Assembly: GCF_004403065.1 (NCBI RefSeq)
Contig: NZ_SOHA01000035.1
Coordinates: 1-64,000 of the forward strand
Reading direction: 5' to 3'
Length of the DNA: 64,000 nt
From: Cryobacterium cryoconiti
GTDB taxonomy: Bacteria; Actinomycetota; Actinomycetes; Actinomycetales; Microbacteriaceae
The position numbers and the translations under genes were made by a program. Of the stretch, positions 35,351 to 42,418 are shown in pieces (position 1 is the stretch's first letter; the number at the start of each line of letters is the position of its first letter). The notes under the pieces were generated by a model. It worked only from the letters and a program-made list of their open reading frames with translations, was not told the origin of the DNA and searched no databases.

Positions 35351-36838
35351 GTGCCCAAAATTCTGATTGTCGGTGGCGGCTACGCCGGTTTCTACACTGC
35401 GTGGAAGCTGGAGAAATGGCTCCGCACCGGCGAGGCTGAGGTCACCATGGTCGACCCGCTTCCGTATATGACCTACCAGCCGTTCCTGCCGGAGGTGGCG
35501 GCCGGGTCCATCGAGGCCCGTCACGCCGTCGTCGCGCACCGGCGCCACCTCAAGAAGACCACCGTCGTCACGGCGAAGGTCACCCACATCGACCACGCCA
35601 CCAAGACGGCGACCATCACCCCGCCCATCGGCGAGCCGTACGAATTCGTGTACGACATCGTCGTGGTGACGGCCGGCGCGGTCTCCCGCACCTTCCCGAT
35701 CCCGGGCGTCGCCGACCAGGCGATCGGGCTCAAGACCATCGAGGAAGCCGTCGCCATCCGCGACCGGATCCTCACCAACTTCGACAAGGCAGCCCTGCTG
35801 CCGGCCGGTCCCGAGCGCGATCGCCTGCTCACCTTCGTCGTCATCGGCGGCGGTTTCGCCGGCATCGAGGTCTTCGCCGAGCTGCGCTCCTTCGCCTCGT
35901 CGCTGCTCAAGTCCTACCCGCAGATCGGGTTCGACGACACCCACTTCCACCTGATCGAGGCCATGGGGCGCATCATGCCCGAGGTTTCCCTGCCGACCAG
36001 CCTCTGGGTCATCAAGCACCTCGACGAGCGCGGCGCTCAGATCCACCTGAACACGCAACTGACCAGCGCGGTCGACGGCAAGATCGAGCTCTCCACCGGT
36101 GAGAGCTTCGAAACCGACCTGATCGTCTGGACGGCCGGCGTCATGGCGAACCCGGCCATCGTTCGCCACACGGACCTGCCCATCGAAGAGCGCGGCCGCC
36201 TGCAGGTGCGCCCCGACCTGCGCGTCGGCACCGAGGACGAGATCATCATCGACGCCTGGGGTGCCGGCGACATCACCGCAGTGCCCGACCTCAGCGGCGG
36301 CGGCGTGGGCGGCTTCTGCGTGCCCAACGCCCAGCACGCCGTGCGCCAGGGCAAGCTTCTCGCGAAGAACATCGTCGCGGTTCTGCGCGACGAGGCACCC
36401 AAGGAATACGAGCACAAGAACCTCGGCGCCGTGGCCGGTCTGGGAATCGGTTCCGGTGTCTTCCAATCCGGCAAGATCGCCATCAAGGGCCTGCCGGCCT
36501 GGTTCGCCCACCGCGGCTACCACGGCCTGGCCATGCCGAGCTGGGAGCGCAAGCTGCGCGTCGTCTGGGGATGGGTGAACAACTTCTTCCTCGGGCGCGA
36601 CATCGTGTCCCTGGCCGCGGTGGAGAACCCGCGGGCCACGTTCGTGGAGTTCGCCTCGCGTCCCAAGCCGGCCGCGGATGCCGCCGCTCCGACCAAGGCC
36701 CCCGCGACCGCCGCTCCGGCCGCCGCGGTACCGCCCGTCACGGTCCCGGCGGTCAAGGCACGGGCACCTCGTGCCCCGCGCCCGACCGCAGGTAAGAAAG
36801 CCGCCGAGCAGGCCGAGGAAACAGCAGCCGTCAAGTAG
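35351..36838 (+). CDS. Type II NADH dehydrogenase-like FAD/NAD(P) oxidoreductase
   Basis: A 495-residue flavoprotein. The FAD Rossmann motif is LIVGGGYAGFY (residues 5-15). A second nucleotide site is VVIGGGFAGIE, and AWGAGDITAVPD is the C-terminal FAD contact. NDH-2 enzymes pass electrons from NADH to quinone without pumping protons. The last ~60 residues are an Ala/Pro/Lys-rich tail outside the fold. The GTG at 35351 follows a strong GTAGGAGG; the longer open frame upstream overlaps the protease gene and is rejected. Confidence 0.88.
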   Translation: MPKILIVGGGYAGFYTAWKLEKWLRTGEAEVTMVDPLPYMTYQPFLPEVAAGSIEARHAVVAHRRHLKKTTVVTAKVTHIDHATKTATITPPIGEPYEFVYDIVVVTAGAVSRTFPIPGVADQAIGLKTIEEAVAIRDRILTNFDKAALLPAGPERDRLLTFVVIGGGFAGIEVFAELRSFASSLLKSYPQIGFDDTHFHLIEAMGRIMPEVSLPTSLWVIKHLDERGAQIHLNTQLTSAVDGKIELSTGESFETDLIVWTAGVMANPAIVRHTDLPIEERGRLQVRPDLRVGTEDEIIIDAWGAGDITAVPDLSGGGVGGFCVPNAQHAVRQGKLLAKNIVAVLRDEAPKEYEHKNLGAVAGLGIGSGVFQSGKIAIKGLPAWFAHRGYHGLAMPSWERKLRVVWGWVNNFFLGRDIVSLAAVENPRATFVEFASRPKPAADAAAPTKAPATAAPAAAVPPVTVPAVKARAPRAPRPTAGKKAAEQAEETAAVK

Positions 36839-36840
36839 CA

Positions 36841-36883
36841 GCGCCTGGGGGTGCCCGTGGGTCAATCCGCGGGCGCCCCAGCG
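36841..36883 (+). terminator. GC-rich hairpin after the NDH-2-like gene
   Basis: GCGCCTGGGG pairs with CCCCAGCGC with one bulge, and inner GCCCG/CGGGC continues the stem. There is no U-tract. It separates the gene from the downstream tRNA. Confidence 0.5.
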
Positions 36884-36914
36884 CCTGCCCTCGACTCATT
36901 CGGTTGAGTGACGC

Positions 36915-36990
36915 GCCCCCGTAGCCCAATGGCAGAGGCAGACGACTTAAAATCGTCACAGTCTGGGTTCGACCCCCAGCGGGGGCACCA
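36915..36990 (+). tRNA. tRNA with anticodon TAA (Leu codon UUA), class I-shaped
   Basis: The acceptor stem GCCCCCG/CGGGGGC, D-stem GCC/GGC, anticodon stem GACGA/TCGTC with loop CTTAAAA, and T-arm CTGGG-TTCGACC-CCCAG are all complete. Discriminator A73 and CCA are encoded. Total length is exactly 76 nt. The variable region is only 5 nt (ACAGT), whereas tRNA-Leu normally has a long class II variable arm. It would read UUA, a very rare codon here. Leucine identity is inferred from the anticodon and A73. Confidence 0.85.
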
Positions 36991-37078
36991 TGCACCACCG
37001 CTCATGATCGCGCGCACGCAGCGCCGGGTGGTTGTTTCTGCCGTGTGACTTGGCCTTTCCGCCTCGGTTCGGTCGCGC

Positions 37079-37084
37079 TACCAT
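37079..37084 (+). promoter_or_regulatory. Predicted -10 of the SHOCT protein gene
   Basis: TACCAT ends 6 nt before an in-frame GTG at 37091, itself 57 nt upstream of the Shine-Dalgarno-led ATG at 37148. Confidence 0.45.
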
Positions 37085-37147
37085 CGGCCAGTGAAACGGC
37101 CGTCGCCTCCCTGCCACGTGCCTTTCCCCGACCGAGGAGGAACAGTC

Positions 37148-37537
37148 ATGGGTTTTCTTGAAGCAACGTGGGATGTCATCTGGTTCTTCTTCTGGACATT
37201 CGCATTCATCGCCTATCTGATGGTGCTCTTCTCGATCATCGGGGACATCTTCCGTGACAGCACACTGAACGGCTGGGCCAAGGCCGGGTGGATGCTGTTC
37301 CTTGTCTTCGTGCCGTTCCTGACCGCCCTGGTCTACCTGATCGCCCGGGGCAAGGGCATGGCCGAGCGGCAGATGCAGGCTGCACAGCGCAGCCAGCAGG
37401 CCACGGAACAGTACGTGCGGTCGGTCGCAGGATCGGGCGGGTCCGCGGACGAGATCGGCAAGGCGAAGGCCCTGCTCGACAGCGGCACCATCACCCCGGA
37501 CGAGTACGCGGCCCTGAAAGCGAAGGCACTGCGCTGA
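37148..37537 (+). CDS. Small membrane protein with C-terminal SHOCT domain
   Basis: A 129-residue protein with two transmembrane helices (~5-35 and ~45-68) resembling phospholipase-D-nuclease N-terminal-type modules. A Gln-rich charged linker and a SHOCT motif (KAKALLDSGTITPDEYAALKAKAL) at the end follow. SHOCT domains mediate oligomerisation; the role is unknown. The ATG has AGGAGG 7 nt upstream. An in-frame GTG at 37091 would add 19 residues and fits leaderless initiation, so two forms are possible. Confidence 0.8.
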   Translation: MGFLEATWDVIWFFFWTFAFIAYLMVLFSIIGDIFRDSTLNGWAKAGWMLFLVFVPFLTALVYLIARGKGMAERQMQAAQRSQQATEQYVRSVAGSGGSADEIGKAKALLDSGTITPDEYAALKAKALR

Positions 37538-37563
37538 CCTGAGCCGCTTGCCGTCCGTGGCGC

Positions 37564-38490
37564 CTATTCGAGGTGGTCCAGGTACCTCAGGATGATGCCC
37601 TCGCGCAGCGCCCAGGGGGACACCTCCAGCTCGGTCACGTCGAAGGCGGCCATCGCGGCGCTGAGCACGATTCCGCCGGCCACGATCTGGAAGGTGCGGT
37701 CGGCGGTGATTCCGGGCAGTGCCGGACGGGCCTCAGCCGGGATACGGGCCAGCCGGGGGACCCAGTCGGCGAGTTGTGAGCGGGTCAGCAGCATCCGCTC
37801 GCCGGAGCCGAAGCCGTCCGCGGTGGACCCGGCCAGTTTTGCCAGGGAGCGGATGGTCTTGGAGGAGCCGACCACGTGGTGCGGTGCCGGGAGCCCCTCG
37901 AACGCGGTCACGGCCCGCTCCAGCACGGTGGCCGCGTGCCGGCGGAGGGCGGACACCTGGTCGGGCAGCGGCGGGTCGTCGTGCAGGAAGCCGATGGTGG
38001 ACCGCCCGGCACCCAGGGGCAGCGACAGCGCGATCGCGGGGATCTCGTTCGCGCCGGCGGCGATCTCGAGGGAACCGCCGCCGATGTCGAAGAGAAGGAT
38101 GTCCCTGGCCGACCAGCCATACCAGCGCCGTACGGCCAGGAAGGTCAGGCGTGCCTCGTCCTCCCCGGACAGGACCTGCAAGGCCACGCCGGTCTCCCGT
38201 TCGACCCGGGCGAGCAGTTCGGGTCCGTTCGACGCCTCGCGCAGCGCCGAGGTGGCGAACGGGAGCAGATCATCGACCTGGTGCCGACGGGCCACCTCGG
38301 CCGCGTTCCGCACCGCCTCGAGTACCGCGGTGCAGCCCTCGTCGGTGATGGCTCCGTCGGGTGTGAGGTAGCGCATCAGCCGCAGAACGGATTTGTCGGA
38401 GGCCATCGGCACCGGCTGGGCACCCGCATGCGCGTCGACGACCAGCAGGTGGACGGTATTCGAACCGACATCAAGGACTCCGAGGCGCAC
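37564..38490 (-). CDS. Exopolyphosphatase / pppGpp phosphohydrolase (Ppx/GppA)
   Basis: A 308-residue actin-fold phosphatase. Phosphate loop 1 is [14 protein letters not shown] and phosphate loop 2 is [11 protein letters not shown]; the catalytic Glu region is in [12 protein letters not shown]. It is the short two-domain form, like Rv1026, which closes the conserved ftsB-DUF501-ppx neighbourhood. The GTG at 38490 is chosen because the [10 protein letters not shown] motif begins there and TATCGT lies 7 nt upstream. Confidence 0.92.
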   Translation of the reverse strand: MRLGVLDVGSNTVHLLVVDAHAGAQPVPMASDKSVLRLMRYLTPDGAITDEGCTAVLEAVRNAAEVARRHQVDDLLPFATSALREASNGPELLARVERETGVALQVLSGEDEARLTFLAVRRWYGWSARDILLFDIGGGSLEIAAGANEIPAIALSLPLGAGRSTIGFLHDDPPLPDQVSALRRHAATVLERAVTAFEGLPAPHHVVGSSKTIRSLAKLAGSTADGFGSGERMLLTRSQLADWVPRLARIPAEARPALPGITADRTFQIVAGGIVLSAAMAAFDVTELEVSPWALREGIILRYLDHLE

Positions 38491-38497
38491 GCTTCCG

Positions 38498-38503
38498 ACG
38501 ATA
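38498..38503 (-). promoter_or_regulatory. Predicted -10 of ppx (leaderless type)
   Basis: TATCGT on the minus strand, 7 nt before the GTG at 38490. Confidence 0.4.
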
Positions 38504-38523
38504 GCGTGCGCGGCGTCCACACC

Positions 38524-38549
38524 GGCACCGCTACCCGGCACCGCTACCC
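38524..38549. repeat. 13-bp tandem duplication at the exporter ATPase stop codon
   Basis: GGCACCGCTACCC is repeated twice head to tail. On the minus strand each copy carries GGGTAGCGG, so the stop TAG of the ATPase is in one copy and an out-of-frame TAG in the other. Confidence 0.7.
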
Positions 38550-39245
38550 GGCGACGGTGTCGAGCGCGGTCGAAAGGACACCATCGACCATGGTGTGCAC
38601 GGAATCCATCAGTGGCAGCAGTCGCTGGTCGTGGGTGACCAGTACGGTGGCCGTGTCGTGCTCGACCGTGAGTTTCAGGATCAGTTCCAGGATGCTGGAT
38701 CCGCGTTCCTGATCCAGGGCGCTCGTCGGCTCGTCGATGACGAGCACGGTGGGGTCGTTCATCAACGCCCGGGCGATGTTGACGCGCTGCCGCTGCCCTC
38801 CGGAGAGCTGCGCCGGGCGCTTACCGGACTGGTCGACCAGGCCCACGGCATCCAGCAGCGCGTCTGCCCGGATGCCGGCCGCACGCCGGGCACGCGCCCC
38901 GCGGCGGGCCCCGCCGAGTTCGCCCATCACGACGAGCTGTTCACGGGCGGTCAGTGACGACAGCAGGTTCGACTGCTGGAACACGATGCCGAGACGATCC
39001 CGGCGCAACTCCGCCTTCTCGGCCGCGGAGAGCAGGGTCGCGTCGACGTCTCCGATGAACACGGAGCCTTGATCGGGCGTGATCAGGGTGGACGCCACGG
39101 CCAGCAGACTGGACTTGCCGGAGCCCGACGGGCCGGTGATGCCGACGATCGAGCCGCGGTCGACCCGGAGGCTGACGTCGTCGACCGCGGTCAGACGGGC
39201 ACCGCCGTCGGGGAAGGTGAGGGTGATGCGGTCGAGCTGGATCAT
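38544..39245 (-). CDS. ABC exporter ATP-binding protein (MacB/LolD type)
   Basis: A 233-residue ATPase: Walker A GPSGSGKSS, Q-loop FQQSNLL, signature LSGGQRQR, Walker B VLVIDEPTSALD, and the H-loop in VTHDQ. Closest in form to MacB/LolD/FtsE ATPases that pair with FtsX-fold permeases, as the upstream gene encodes. The ATG overlaps the permease stop (ATGA). Divergence from a NarL-type two-component system suggests stress or drug-responsive expression. Confidence 0.88.
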   Translation of the reverse strand: MIQLDRITLTFPDGGARLTAVDDVSLRVDRGSIVGITGPSGSGKSSLLAVASTLITPDQGSVFIGDVDATLLSAAEKAELRRDRLGIVFQQSNLLSSLTAREQLVVMGELGGARRGARARRAAGIRADALLDAVGLVDQSGKRPAQLSGGQRQRVNIARALMNDPTVLVIDEPTSALDQERGSSILELILKLTVEHDTATVLVTHDQRLLPLMDSVHTMVDGVLSTALDTVAG

Positions 39246-40309
39246 CGGTTGCTCCCGAGGGCGGTGAGGGGGTCGGCGGCGGTCACGGAACGGAGGGCGA
39301 ACGCGGCGCCGGCGAGGCCGAGGGCGATCATGGCGGCGGCCGGAAGCAGGGTGGTCAGCGGGCTGAGAACGAACGGAAGCACAGACCCGGCGAGGGCCCC
39401 GAGCACGCCGGTCAGTCCGATCCCGACTCCCACGCCGACCACGAGAACGACGGATGCCTGGCCCAGGGCATCGAGGACCAGCATCCGGTTGGACGCGCCG
39501 AGGGCCTTCAGCACGGCCACGTCCGGCTGGCGCTGGATGCTCCAGACCGTGAAGAACGCCCCCACGACCAGGGCGGAGATTCCGAACAGCATGGTCACCA
39601 TGAGCAGCAGCGAGCCGATCTCCGAGCGGAACGCCTCCAGGGCGGTCAGCGACGGGAGCACCCCGGTGGAGGTCGTTCCCGTGGCGAGGTCGGCCGCGGC
39701 ATAGTCGACGTCGGAGCCGGTGACGGCGAGGACACTCGCCACCGCGTCCGGGCGGCCGGTGGCCGCGCCCACGTCCTGCCAGTCCGTCAGCGGCAGCCAC
39801 ACCACGGGCGTGTGGGAGTACCAGGTGTCGGCGGTGACGGAGTCGACGGTGAAAACCGTCCCGGCCAGGTCGACCGTGTCGCCGGCCCGCACGCCGAGGT
39901 CCTCGGCCGCGGTCTCCGGCAGGGTCAGGTGCCCGGCCTCGGCCGGGACCATGCCGAACCCGGCCTCGGCGCCGAACAGGGCCACACTGGTCTGCTTCTG
40001 ATCGGAGCCGAGGCGGAGTTGCAGGATGCCGAGCGGGCTGACCCGGTCGACGCCGGGCTGGGCGCGCCAGGCATCCGCGTCGGCGCCGGTCACGGCGGAG
40101 TCGGCATAGCTCACGGATTCCCCGGCTGCGGGAGCCGAGAACACGATCCGGTCGGCGCTGAGACCGGTGAGGGCCGACACGTTCTGGTCGGCCAGCCCCA
40201 TGGTCAGGCCGGACAAGAACCCGACCAGCAGGGTGATGAGGGTGACGACCGAGCCGATCAGCACGAATCGCCCCCGGGCAAATCTCAGATCGCGCCATGC
40301 AACGAACAC
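39242..40309 (-). CDS. ABC exporter permease, FtsX/MacB fold
   Basis: A 355-residue membrane protein. An N-terminal helix (~15-40) is followed by a ~200-residue extracytoplasmic MacB-like periplasmic-core domain, then three C-terminal helices (LLLMVTMLFGISALVVG..., ASVVLVVGVGVGIGL..., LLPAAAMIALGLAGA). The RQPDVAVLKALGAS coupling segment is typical. GTG 40309 follows GAGGAG by 7 nt and starts the conserved FVAWRDLRFARGR; an earlier TTG has no spacing. The substrate is unknown (lipid, peptide or antibiotic). Confidence 0.85.
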   Translation of the reverse strand: MFVAWRDLRFARGRFVLIGSVVTLITLLVGFLSGLTMGLADQNVSALTGLSADRIVFSAPAAGESVSYADSAVTGADADAWRAQPGVDRVSPLGILQLRLGSDQKQTSVALFGAEAGFGMVPAEAGHLTLPETAAEDLGVRAGDTVDLAGTVFTVDSVTADTWYSHTPVVWLPLTDWQDVGAATGRPDAVASVLAVTGSDVDYAAADLATGTTSTGVLPSLTALEAFRSEIGSLLLMVTMLFGISALVVGAFFTVWSIQRQPDVAVLKALGASNRMLVLDALGQASVVLVVGVGVGIGLTGVLGALAGSVLPFVLSPLTTLLPAAAMIALGLAGAAFALRSVTAADPLTALGSNR

Positions 40310-40500
40310 TGTCAAGCTCCTCAATCGGGGACGGGTGGGGCGGATGGGCCGGGCAGGGGCGCCGGATGGCGGTTGCCGAGCACTGTCTACTCTCGCGATC
40401 AGCCCGCTGCCAGTCATCGTGCGGGCTGACCATCTCCGGTGCACCAAAGGCGGAGGGTCGGCTCCACCTTTCGGACGATGACGGCCGGGGGCCGGGCCGG

Positions 40501-40506
40501 TAGCCT
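40501..40506 (+). promoter_or_regulatory. Predicted -10 of the two-component operon (leaderless)
   Basis: TAGCCT ends exactly 6 nt before a GTG at 40513 that opens a 4-codon ORF. Confidence 0.5.
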
Positions 40507-40512
40507 GAAGGG

Positions 40513-40527
40513 GTGAGTATCGCGTGA
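40513..40527 (+). CDS. Putative leaderless mini-ORF upstream of the histidine kinase
   Basis: GTG AGT ATC GCG TGA encodes a 4-residue peptide. Its stop overlaps the histidine-kinase GTG as GTGA. If transcription starts at the GTG, as the TAGCCT spacing predicts, the kinase start has no room for a ribosome site and would depend on coupling to this mini-ORF. Alternatively GAAGGGG at 40507-40513 is a ribosome site of a longer transcript. Confidence 0.4.
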   Translation: MSIA

Positions 40528-41732
40528 CCGCACCCAGCATCGGATCCAGGAACTCCGCCCTGAGCCCCGTCTTCCTCGGGCTGCGCATCGGGCTGCACGG
40601 ACTGTGCGTCGGCCTGATCGCGCTGGTCGTCGCCACGGCCGGGTCTGCGGGGATGCCCGCCGGCGCCGTGATCATCTGCCTGGCCGCCGTGTTCCTCGGC
40701 ACCTACGCGGCCGGGTGGCTGCTCAGCCGAAACTTCGACGGCGCACGGCCGCGGCTCGGCGCGGCCTGGGTCGGTGTCCTCGGCCTCGAATGGGTGGCCC
40801 TCGCCGTCGTCAGCCCGGAGGCCATCTACCTCGTCTTTCCCCTGTTCTTCCTCGCCCTGCACTTTCTGCGCGGCTGGCGGGGACCCGTTTCGGTCGCCGG
40901 AGCGACGCTGGTGGCCATCGCCCTGTTCGGGATGCACCGGGGCTTCGGTGTCGCAGGCATCGTGGGGCCGCTGATCGGTGCTGCCGTGGCCGTGGCGATC
41001 GGCCTGGCCTACCGGTCCCTGGACCGGGAGGCCACGGAGCGGGAACGCCTGATCAACGAACTGCGTGCCACCCGAACTCAACTGGCCGCTGCCGAACGGG
41101 CCGCCGGGGTGCAGGGCGAACGTGCCCGCCTCGCCCGGGAGATCCACGACACGGTGTCCCAGTCGCTGTCCAGCATCGTGATGCTCCTGCACGCCGCGGA
41201 ACGCTCCGGCGGCGTGACGGGAACCGGGCTGGACCGGCTGCATCAGGCCCGGGAGGCCGCCGCCCAGGCGCTCGCCGAGACCCGGCAGTTCATCGACGAG
41301 CTGTCGCCGCCGGCCCTGCGCGAGGCGACGCTGGTCGAGGCACTGGGGCGCCTGGCGGTACAGACCGGCGACAGCAGCGGAATCCCCGTCGGAGTCACGA
41401 TCGCCGGCACCCCGGTGCCGCTGCCCACCCAGGTCGAGACGGCACTGCTCCGCATCGCCCAGGGGGCCCTGGCGAACGCCGTGCAGCACGCCCGTGCCAG
41501 CCGGATCGACCTCACCCTGAGCATGCTCGACTCCGAGGTCATCCTCGACGTCGTCGACGACGGCGTGGGTTTCACGGCCGGGCCGGACCAGGAGAGCACC
41601 ACGGACGGGCGCACCTCATTCGGGCTGCAGGCGATGCGGGAGCGGGTCGCGGCCCTCGGCGGTTCGCTCACGGTGGAGAGCGAGCCGGGCCGGGGAACCA
41701 GCATCGTGGCCGGATTCGAGGTGCCCGGATGA
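40524..41732 (+). CDS. NarL-type sensor histidine kinase
   Basis: A 402-residue kinase with about five to six N-terminal transmembrane helices (~15-165), a short coiled coil, and the HisKA_3 dimerisation motif LAREIHDTVSQS with phospho-acceptor His208. The HATPase_c domain has N box ALANAVQHA, G1 VVDDGVGF and GLQAMRERV. No extracellular sensor domain is evident, so the signal may be sensed in the membrane, as in DesK/LiaS-type kinases. The stop overlaps the regulator ATG. It is divergent from an ABC exporter that is a plausible target. Confidence 0.92.
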   Translation: MTAPSIGSRNSALSPVFLGLRIGLHGLCVGLIALVVATAGSAGMPAGAVIICLAAVFLGTYAAGWLLSRNFDGARPRLGAAWVGVLGLEWVALAVVSPEAIYLVFPLFFLALHFLRGWRGPVSVAGATLVAIALFGMHRGFGVAGIVGPLIGAAVAVAIGLAYRSLDREATERERLINELRATRTQLAAAERAAGVQGERARLAREIHDTVSQSLSSIVMLLHAAERSGGVTGTGLDRLHQAREAAAQALAETRQFIDELSPPALREATLVEALGRLAVQTGDSSGIPVGVTIAGTPVPLPTQVETALLRIAQGALANAVQHARASRIDLTLSMLDSEVILDVVDDGVGFTAGPDQESTTDGRTSFGLQAMRERVAALGGSLTVESEPGRGTSIVAGFEVPG

Positions 41733-42358
41733 TCGTGCGGGTGCTGATCGCCGATGACCATCCGATCATGCGCACCGGCCTGCAGGCGCTGTGCGAGACG
41801 GAACCGTCCATCACCGTCGTCGGGGCGGTCGGCACCGTCGAGGAGGCCCTCGCGGAGGCCGCCCGCCTGCGCCCGGACGTGGTGCTGATGGATCTCCAGT
41901 TCAACGGCGAATTCCGCGGGGCTGACGCGACCCGCGGCATCCGTGCCCTGCCGGATCCACCCGCCGTCCTGATCCTCACCAACTACGACACCGACCGGGA
42001 CATCATCACGGCCATCGAGGGCGGCGCGGCCGGGTATCTCCTCAAGGACACCTCGCCCGACGATCTGCTCGCGGCGATCATGGCCGCGGCGGCCGGTCAG
42101 TCGGCGCTGGCGCCGGCGGTCGCGAGCCGGTTGCTGTCCCGAGTGCGCGATTCCACCCGTGCCCTCAGCGCTCGGGAGCTTGAGGTGCTCGCCCTGGTGG
42201 CGGAGGGGCTCAGCAACACCGAGGTGGCCCGCCACCTGCACCTCAGCGAGACCACGGTCAAATCCCACCTCGCGCACATCTACCCGAAACTCGGGGTGGC
42301 CTCGCGCACGGCGGCCGTCGCGGCAGCGCGGCAGTCCGGACTGATCCGGCGCGCGTGA
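41729..42358 (+). CDS. NarL/LuxR-family response regulator
   Basis: A 209-residue regulator. The receiver domain has acidic pocket D9-D10, phospho-acceptor Asp55 (LMDLQF) and the conserved Lys in GYLLKDT. The C-terminal LuxR helix-turn-helix is LSARELEVLALVAEGLSNTEVARHLHLSETTVKSHLAHI. The ATG overlaps the kinase stop. Probable targets are its own operon and the divergent exporter; no direct repeat binding site was recognised in the 214-bp gap. Confidence 0.94.
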   Translation: MIVRVLIADDHPIMRTGLQALCETEPSITVVGAVGTVEEALAEAARLRPDVVLMDLQFNGEFRGADATRGIRALPDPPAVLILTNYDTDRDIITAIEGGAAGYLLKDTSPDDLLAAIMAAAAGQSALAPAVASRLLSRVRDSTRALSARELEVLALVAEGLSNTEVARHLHLSETTVKSHLAHIYPKLGVASRTAAVAAARQSGLIRRA

Positions 42359-42418
42359 TCGGCCCGGTGTCTGGCGCTTCGCGCCCTGCGTTCCGGCCCG
42401 GCAGCCGGGAAACACGGT

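Noticed and set aside
38544-41489. Minus-strand open frame of 981 codons across the exporter and the histidine kinase region
   Set aside because: Only its last 233 codons (from the ATG at 39245) form the ABC ATPase. The rest is antisense to the kinase and overlaps the permease gene in another frame.
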